Source: Lepiota brunneoincarnata
Lineage: Eukaryota; Basidiomycota; Agaricomycetes; Agaricales; Agaricaceae
Reading direction: 5' to 3'
Assembly: GCA_023014365.1 (NCBI GenBank)
Contig: JAEBUN010000006.1
Coordinates: 1,364,001 to 1,428,000 of the forward strand
Length of the DNA stretch: 64,000 bases
How positions within the stretch are numbered: position 1 is the stretch's first letter; each line of letters starts with the position of its first letter. Of this stretch, positions 57,836 to 64,000 are shown piece by piece. Both the position numbers and the translations under genes were made by a program. Below the pieces are notes generated by a model, which was not told the origin of the DNA, searched no databases, and worked only from the letters and a program-made list of their open reading frames with translations.

Positions 57836-58901
57836 CGGGGTTGACACTGGCATGGTGTTTCTTGTCGTGAATTTGCTTTGCTGTTCACCGATTGTCCTGC
57901 CCACCGCAACTTGATGGATAATCAACACAGAAGCAAACGACTATCGATTGGAAAAAAATCAGAAACGTTGCCATATTGCTATCACAAAATAATTCAAATA
58001 CCTGACATGTAACAACAACGAACACAACAACCGTCCCAAATATCCACTTATTTGCGACCCCAACTGCGGCCACTATCGAGACAGGAATATTCACGGCGGC
58101 AGATTGCAGCAGGATTCCTACAATACGGAGGTGTTTTGCAGTTGCATCATCACCGAGGCATGCTCTTACGATGCGTCTGTGTAGAAGCAGACGAACGATG
58201 ATATAGGAGGTGGCAAAGAAGTCAAGAAGGATGTTGGATCCCAGCGCTGTAGCTTGGAGTGCTTTTTCTAACTTCCCGAGTCTAGGTGTGTTGGCTATTG
58301 CGCCTCCGATGGTTCCTGTCACTTTGTTCTGGTAAGTACTGTCACGTCTACAGCTTCAGAGATATAGATATTTTAGACATACCTATTGTTACTACCCAGA
58401 GACACATTGGAAAAGCCCAGAAGAGCGCCTGTAGGTAGGATTTTCTGTTTCCTAAAGCACTGTGGACCATGTAACATCTCCATACCTTGAAGTGTGTTAG
58501 CAGAGTGCATAAGCATCGTATACATTGCTTACAAGGAGTCCGCCCGTCAGACCAATACTAAGTAATGGGACCAGGCTGTAGACGATCGCCCAAGTGTTCA
58601 GCAGTTTCGCTTGCTTTTCGAGCGGGGTCGAAAGAAAGATCATCGGAACTTGATTCGCAATAAAAAATACCCCCACGAAGGCAGTATTGGTCAATAGCAA
58701 GGCGCTGATATATGTTTGTAGAAACCGTCGCCGTTTCAGCTCCACTTTCCCAGTTGATGACAGCAGGGACATGCAAAGTACGCCGAGCGTGAGCAACCCG
58801 CCATAGAACGCAGCTCCGATAATCCCTGCGATTGCCCACAGCCTCATTTCGTAAAAGAAGGGACATAGTGCGTAACGCTGGCAGAATGATGGGGCACTCA
58901 T
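57743..58901 (-). CDS. Seven-transmembrane protein, tandem copy E, C-terminus replaced by LTR sequence
   Basis: Start MSAPSFCQRYALCPFFYE at 58901. Four exons at family positions: exon 2 VWRCYMVHSALGNRKSY, exon 3 VTGTIGGAIANTPRLGKL to VVVTCQ, exon 4 SFASVLIIHQVAVGRTIGE to MPVSTP. There the frame enters the LTR of element I at the duplicated CCCCG and continues about 30 codons to a stop at 57743. The added tail contains LLFFLISYSLLPWTLYV, hydrophobic enough for an eighth membrane segment. The lost native end (six codons) still exists at 42459-42484. Everything upstream of the junction is intact, so a stable hybrid protein is possible. Confidence 0.8.
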
Positions 58902-59592
58902 GTTTGAATGCTCTTGGATTGGGGTGGCTTTGTGAGGGGGTTGAAGAAGGATGGTTGGCCTGAGGACAGGAGGGCAGTGGCCATGCTTATATCCGGGCAG
59001 ATGGAAAGCATCGGTCACCCTTCGAATAGTGCTGCGGTTTTATTCAGAACATTTAATTAGGGTACGCCACCACATCACCGGCCATATAAGATTTGCTATC
59101 ATTTTTGGGCGTCGCTTGCTGCACCGTTCGCTACAGAGTTCTTCATGCAGCACCTAGAATTTTCAGATCGTGGACAGTGGTTCATCTAAGTGGACGTTGC
59201 GAGGACCGGGGTCTGGGGGATTCTGCACTGGCTCAGAATCACGGATTATATATGATTCTATTCTTCGAATGGCGCCGCTCACGCGCACGAGCCGTGGCGA
59301 TATTGGATGAGAATCGCCAGGATCGTGAAGGCGATGCCCGCAAATTTGACGCCGGCCATAGTCAAGAGCCGCCCCCAGTGTGGCAGCACCAAATGGATAT
59401 CCCATATGTCACACTGTACCACAACACCTACTGAAGCATTACGCGGGGTTTCCGCCAAACTGGGCCCAAGACATTTTCTGTTCTGGCCATGGGCCACCCG
59501 GAGAAGTTCTCCACCAGAAACCTGCAGGCTACCATTTACTCTCTCATATATCCCAAAGCAAAATTATTGTCGAAGCGTACACTGAAAAATTG
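58902..59592. other. Array spacer E-F
   Basis: The right part of the duplicated spacer: 59250-59592 matches 42100-42458. It contains the promoter of copy E and the 3' flank of copy F. Small open frames here (for example 59279-59497 on minus) are interrupted in the sister spacer and are not counted as genes. Confidence 0.6.
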
Positions 59593-60699
59593 TCATGTAT
59601 TCCAATCGGACGCTGGAGTTGACACTGGCATGATATTTCCTGTCGTGATTTTGTTTTGCTGTTCACCGATTGTCCTCCCCAGCGCAACTTGATGAATAAT
59701 CAACACAGAAGCAAACGACTAGTATTGATTCGAAAAAAAAAAATCAGAATTGTTGACATATTGCTATCACAAAAATAATTTAAATACCTGGCATGTAACA
59801 ACAACGAACACAACAACCGTCCCAAATATCCACTTATTTGCGACCCCAACCGTGGCCACTATCGAGACAGGAATATTCACGGCAGCAGATTGCAGCAGGA
59901 TTCCCACAATACGCAGGTGTTTTGCAGTTGCAGCGTCACCGAGACATACTCTCACGATACGTCTGTGTAGAAGCAAACAAACGGAGATATAGGAGGCTGC
60001 AAAGAAATCGAGAAGGATGTTGGGTGCCAGCGCTGTAGCTTGAAGCGCTTTTTGTAAATTCGCGAGTCTAGGTGTGTTGGCTACTGCGCCTCCGATAGCT
60101 CCTGTCACTTTGTCCTGGTGAGTGTTGCCACACCTACAGCTTCAGATATATATATATATTGTAGCCACACCTATTGTTATTACCGAGAGACACATTGGAA
60201 AAGCCCAGAAGAACGCCTGTAGCTAGGATTTTCTGTCTCCCAGAGCACTCTGGACCGTGTAAATGACGTAGCATCTCCATACCTTGAAGCATGTTAACAG
60301 AGTGCATAAGGATCATATACATCGCTTACAAGGAGTCCACCCGTCAGACCAATACTAAGTAACGGGACCAAGCTCCAGACAATTGCCCAATTGTTCAGCA
60401 ATTTTACTTGCTTTTTGAGCAGGGGTCGAAAGAAAGATCATCGGAATTTCATCTGCAACAAAATATACCGCTACGAAGGCAGTATTGGTCAATAGCAGGG
60501 CACCGATATATGCTTGTAGAAACCGTCGCCGTTTCAATTCCACTTTCCCAGTTGATGACAACAGGGACATGCAGAGTACGCCAAGCGTAAGCAATCCACC
60601 ATAGAATGCAGCTCCGATAATCCCTGCAATCGCCCACAGCCTGATTTCGTAAAAGAAGGGACATAGTGCGTGAAGCTGGCAGAGTGATGGGGCACTCAT
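59593..60699 (-). pseudogene. Seven-transmembrane protein, tandem copy F, two lesions
   Basis: Start MSAPSLCQLHALCPFFYE at 60699; native end ASDWNT with TGA at 59593-59595. It has an extra base near 60424 just after FLSTP, which shifts the frame in the loop before TM3. It also has TAG in exon 2 where copy E has TAC (RKSY). A 9-nt insertion follows WRCY. The stop codon is a substitution, so unlike the single-base insertions it is less easily explained by consensus error. Exons 3 and 4 remain open and close to copy E. Confidence 0.75.
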
Positions 60700-62037
60700 G
60701 TATAGATATTTTTTGGACTAGGATGGCTTCGTGAGGGGATTGAAGGATGAGGACTGGTTTCGGGGCCAGAAGGACAGTGGCCATGCTTATATCCGGAGAG
60801 ATGGAAGCATCGTTCACCTTCTGAACAGTCCTACGGTTTTGTTTGGAGCATCATTTCGGGGCGTCGCGTGTAGCGTATGTAGACACTGCCCACGGTTCTT
60901 TAGGGCTCTTCTCGCCACATAGCCGTGTCTGGCTCTACTAGAATAGAACTTGAGTATATAAAACCAAAAACATTCTGGCGTTGCTTGCTGCACCACCCAC
61001 TGTGGAGCTCTTCATGTAGCACCTAGAATTTCAGATCGTGGACAGCCCTAGACTTAGTGGTCGACTCTTAATCGCTTTGGGTGATAAATCACCATCCGAT
61101 TGAATTTACCTAGGGCTCGGAGCTAGGTCTAGTTATCCTCAGAGAATTAACGTTCAACTTTTCAGGAAGTCCTGATTTATCCGTCAATCCCCTAAGCAAG
61201 AATTGCTAGCTGACCCGCAGGTTCAATCTAAGTGGACGTTGCACTAGAGCTACGTCGAACACCATATGTGGCTAATAAACTCGGCTTCGTAGTCCGTGAG
61301 CCACTGGCATGTAGGCTGTAACTTGTACTTGCGTCAGGCAAGTCAATTCGTCATGGCCCATCTTCTTTCCCTGCATTCGATTTTTGTCCCTAGCGGTTAT
61401 TGACCCGCTCCTCACAGTTAGTTCAACAGCGTCCGGACATCTGCACATCACTAAAACCAAGAGAACAAGAGATGAGCCCAGGAAAACGTGCAAGGGCTGC
61501 CTGACTCTTGGCCAACGGTCGGATTTATTCATGAGGCTTTGGGCTTTGAATGAAACAGCTCATACAGCTACATCCTTAGTTATAAGTGATCGGATTTTCA
61601 ACAGTCCCGGACGGGACGTTCAGACGAAGCAAGGCGAAGCTTGATCATCTTGGAGTGATGCTGATTGGACTGGCGGCCGCAATACTGCGCCAGGAGGTTC
61701 AAGAGTGATATCATTGAATATGCATATGCGTCATTCAATTGACAAGGAGGGTCCACCAGTAGCCACTGGAAAGCAGGTATGGATTTCATGCGGTTGACTG
61801 TGGAGAACACGATAGGATGAGATCGCCAACTACAAGTCGAACATAGCACGTGGGATTACATAAGCGGCCTTTTCAAACATTGCCTAGCGCTTTCATGTGG
61901 AAAAGGTATATTCGAGTTGAGCGGCATGTCAATAAAGCGAAACGAATAATGATAGCATGAAAAGTTACGATTAAAACGAAAGAATCAATGGCAAGAGTAG
62001 CAATCATACAGCGTAGAAGGTTAAGTCCTAATTGAGT
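60700..62037. other. Copy F promoter side and unassigned sequence
   Basis: 60700-61045 is homologous to the copy E upstream region (58902-59172). After the inserted segment at 61046-61220, homology continues for about 20 bp and is then lost. No gene is supported to 62037. Confidence 0.5.
61046..61220. repeat. Inserted segment of about 175 bp upstream of copy F
   Basis: Copy E has GATCGTGGACAG joined directly to GGTTCATCTAAGTGG, while here 175 bp lie between the same words. The insert carries short palindromes (GGTGATAAATCACC and ACCTAGGGCTCGGAGCTAGGT split by a 9-nt loop). No clear terminal repeats or target duplication. Confidence 0.5.
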
Positions 62038-64000
62038 TCATAGGTCGTCCTCTGGATCCCAGCGAGAAATTTTGTCGAGCGGTTGATAATAGTATTGTTT
62101 GTACTTCTTCGTTTCGGTTCGTTTCCCTGGCCGTGGCATCATGCTCCGTATGAGACTGGCACGTTCTTGGTCGCAGTCCATTTCTGGAACATAGAACCAG
62201 CGCGCTTCCACTGGATGATCGCGGTTGTCCTGGAATCATTTTTTAAGTATGAGATTTCACTGGTCAACAACCGGAGATACCTTGTAACTACTATCCACCT
62301 TTCCAAATACTCCACTTCCTTGCCCCACTGTACCATTATGTAACACGCGGTCAAACACAGCGTACCATTCTTGTTCACTTCGCTCCGCTTTCATTGAGGG
62401 CCGGCTTTGCATCACAATTTTGTAAATCGAAGTGATGGTTAATGATGAGGCTCGTGACGTAGCCATGCCTTCAATAATCATCCCACAAATTTCTGCCTCT
62501 TCGACGGATATTCCGTTCAGGTCCCGTTTGTCGTCAGAACGAGGTGGCGCCAACACTGAAGAGGCTCGTGACGACGATGCGGAGCGATCGGAGACATCCT
62601 CCGTATGTTCCTTGGACGCTGGGATCGGAACTTCCGGGGAAGCCGGGTCATTGCGTCGCTTCTTAACGCCGACTTTTGCTCTATCCTGGGAGGGCGCTGC
62701 AGATGAGAGGGGAAGAGCCGCTGTTGCGAGAAGAGCCATCAGCTACCCTCGCCCGTTTCCGGGCGCAGCTGTCAGTCGACTTGCTTTTGGAACGTTTCTT
62801 GGAAGTCGAACTGTCGACAACGACGTGACTCGATGGACGGTTCCCCTTTGTGGGTTCTATGTTCTCCTTCGTCTTATCCTGATTCCCTTTCCGTGGCTCC
62901 TTGCTCACTGAGCGTCGCTGGGGCACGGCATCCTTGGGCCTTAGTCCTATGGCCCGCGAAGATTCCCCAAAATTTCCGGCAGCACTCTCGTCGAGGGGTG
63001 TGATAGTAGTGGAGCGTGGGGATGGAGCTGGGATAATGGGCGTAATGACCGCATCCTGCGAAAGGAAGTGGGTTCTTGAAAATTCTGAGGGTGCGGATTG
63101 TACAGATGATTGAGCCATAATTTCTGATTGGGGGAGATTGAGTTTGATAATGGTAGATTCTGTTGACACACATGCCGAGTGGTCATGAGGTGTGGGAGTC
63201 AAGTCTGGCTTCTGAGATCACAAGAAGCCATGAGACGGGGGAGGTAGAATAGTGAGCAAGACACTTACTGGGGTGTTGGATACTCCATCCGGATTCAAAT
63301 CCTCTTCAGCATCCTGTTCTGCGAAAGCAGTGGCCATACAACAAGCATCTTCTTCTCCCATTTCGGATGAGATTGGTGATAGCGGAGAGGAAGGGGTAAT
63401 GAAAGGTGATGAGGGGGTGGAGAGACTCGCCGAACATGACCTAGCCGGAAGGAGAGTAAGTGACGGTGCTGGTGAGAAAGGTGGTGAGGAGGGTGGCAGA
63501 GGAGACGATGGTGTCAGAACCTCATCAACATCCATACTGCTATCCCTGTCGCTCGTCAGAGGGGGAAGCGTTTCCATTGATCCCAAGGTTGGAGAGGTTG
63601 GTAGAGATGGTGGTATGACCGGAGATGATGCGGAGGTTACCTCGGGCACTGACATATCGCTTCGTTCGTCGATTTCAGCGGGGAAGGGATAAACTACGGG
63701 GGTCGGAATGGATGGAGCCGGTTCAGAGATGGGTCGTGAGACGGCTGGCACTCCAACAGCCGATTCTGTCGCAGGGACGGATTTACGAAGTGGGAGTACT
63801 GACGATGTTTGGTAAGGCATGGGCTCCGTTTTCCATCGACCCCGCTCTGCGGATGTACGGAAACATGTGGTCCGAATTCCGAGCTCACTGAGTGAGAAAC
63901 CGGTTCCCTCGCTTTGCTCCTCGTCGTCCAAGTCGAAGGTAGGGGGAAGGTGATGTGGTGTCGTGCGGACCAGGAGATCACGCCGGCCATCGTCAAAAGC
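62038..64000 (-). CDS. Serine/proline-rich protein with C-terminal conserved domain, 5' end outside window
   Basis: Partial; the frame is open to the right edge (AFDDGRRDLLVRTTPHHLPP at its start). A long low-complexity region rich in Ser/Pro/Thr follows (SSPLPPSSPPFSPAPSLT), then Lys/Arg stretches (SKKRSKSKSTD, KKRRND) that look like nuclear signals. The C-terminal part is compact: EICGMIIEGMATSRASS, MKAERSEQEWYAVFDRVL, GSGVFGKVDSSYK, ARWFYVPEMDCDQERASLI, then MMPRPGKRTETKKYKQYYYQ and KISRWDPEDDL, with TGA at 62038-62040. This block suggests a small folded domain, perhaps winged-helix-like, but I cannot name it. Introns lie near 63190-63270 and 62224-62282. One extra base near 62692 must be ignored. 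Confidence 0.65.

Noticed and set aside
59279..59497. Small hydrophobic ORF beside copy F as a second conserved gene
   Set aside because: The matching frame in the sister spacer near 42150-42220 is cut by a stop, so it is shared flank, not a conserved gene.
32405..60699. Mating-type B locus with STE3-like pheromone receptors
   Set aside because: The genes have seven hydrophobic segments, but no STE3-type motifs were seen, and no small CaaX pheromone-precursor gene was found in the spacers.
1..64000. tRNA, rRNA or CRISPR features
   Set aside because: I looked for B-box-like GGTTCGA words, rRNA blocks and regularly spaced repeats and found no convincing case; a covariance search would be needed to exclude tRNAs.

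Overview
The window is a piece of a filamentous basidiomycete genome, most likely an agaricomycete. Genes are dense and broken by many short GT-AG introns, mostly 45-65 nt. Recognisable products include a splicing factor SF3b subunit (RSE1), a WD40 ribosome-biogenesis factor (UTP7), a GATOR2/SEA subunit of the Mio type, cytosolic lysyl-tRNA synthetase, a Cps1-like family-2 glycosyltransferase, a basidiomycete-type P450 and a PC-esterase-like wall enzyme. No bacterial operon, CRISPR array or recognisable tRNA gene was seen. The exact genus cannot be fixed from sequence reading alone.

Layout: 0.1-8 kb holds a membrane-anchored surface protein (-), a PC-esterase-like protein (+) and a GT2 polysaccharide synthase (+). 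10-18.3 kb holds Mio/SEA4 (+), UTP7 (-) and an unknown multi-pass membrane protein (+) that shares a 54-bp promoter gap with UTP7. 21-32 kb holds a decayed F-box/LRR-like copy, RSE1 (+), a P450 (+), the parent F-box/LRR-like gene (-) and KRS1 (+). 32.4-60.7 kb is a tandem array of six related seven-transmembrane (7TM) protein genes, all on the minus strand. Between copies D and E sits a 15.35-kb nest of three Ty1/copia retrotransposons. The last 2 kb is the 3' part of a serine/proline-rich protein running off the right edge.

The retrotransposon nest is the most interesting part. Element I (outer, minus strand, 4,955 bp without its guests) landed in the last exon of 7TM copy E with target duplication CGGGG. 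Element II (minus, intact 1,423-aa polyprotein) and element III (plus, intact about 1,456-aa polyprotein, duplication GGACC) then landed inside element I. Removing both guests and one copy of each duplication restores a 1,411-codon frame in element I that is open except for one TGA. All three share a 14-nt primer-binding site matching the anticodon arm of initiator tRNA-Met.

The U5 ends of the LTRs of II and III have an unusual layout: a copy containing a perfect-looking 48- or 51-nt spliceosomal intron, followed directly by a second copy that is exactly its spliced product. Element I has a partial form of the same layout. This looks like a shared way of building LTRs from both unspliced and spliced leader RNA.

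Quality note: many conserved host genes (PC-esterase, GT2, Mio, UTP7, RSE1, P450 and others) read correctly only if single extra bases are removed. I count about two dozen such +1 insertions and no clear deletion, whereas about 12.5 kb of retrotransposon coding sequence has none. This looks mainly like insertion-biased consensus error, so gene models below span these breaks.
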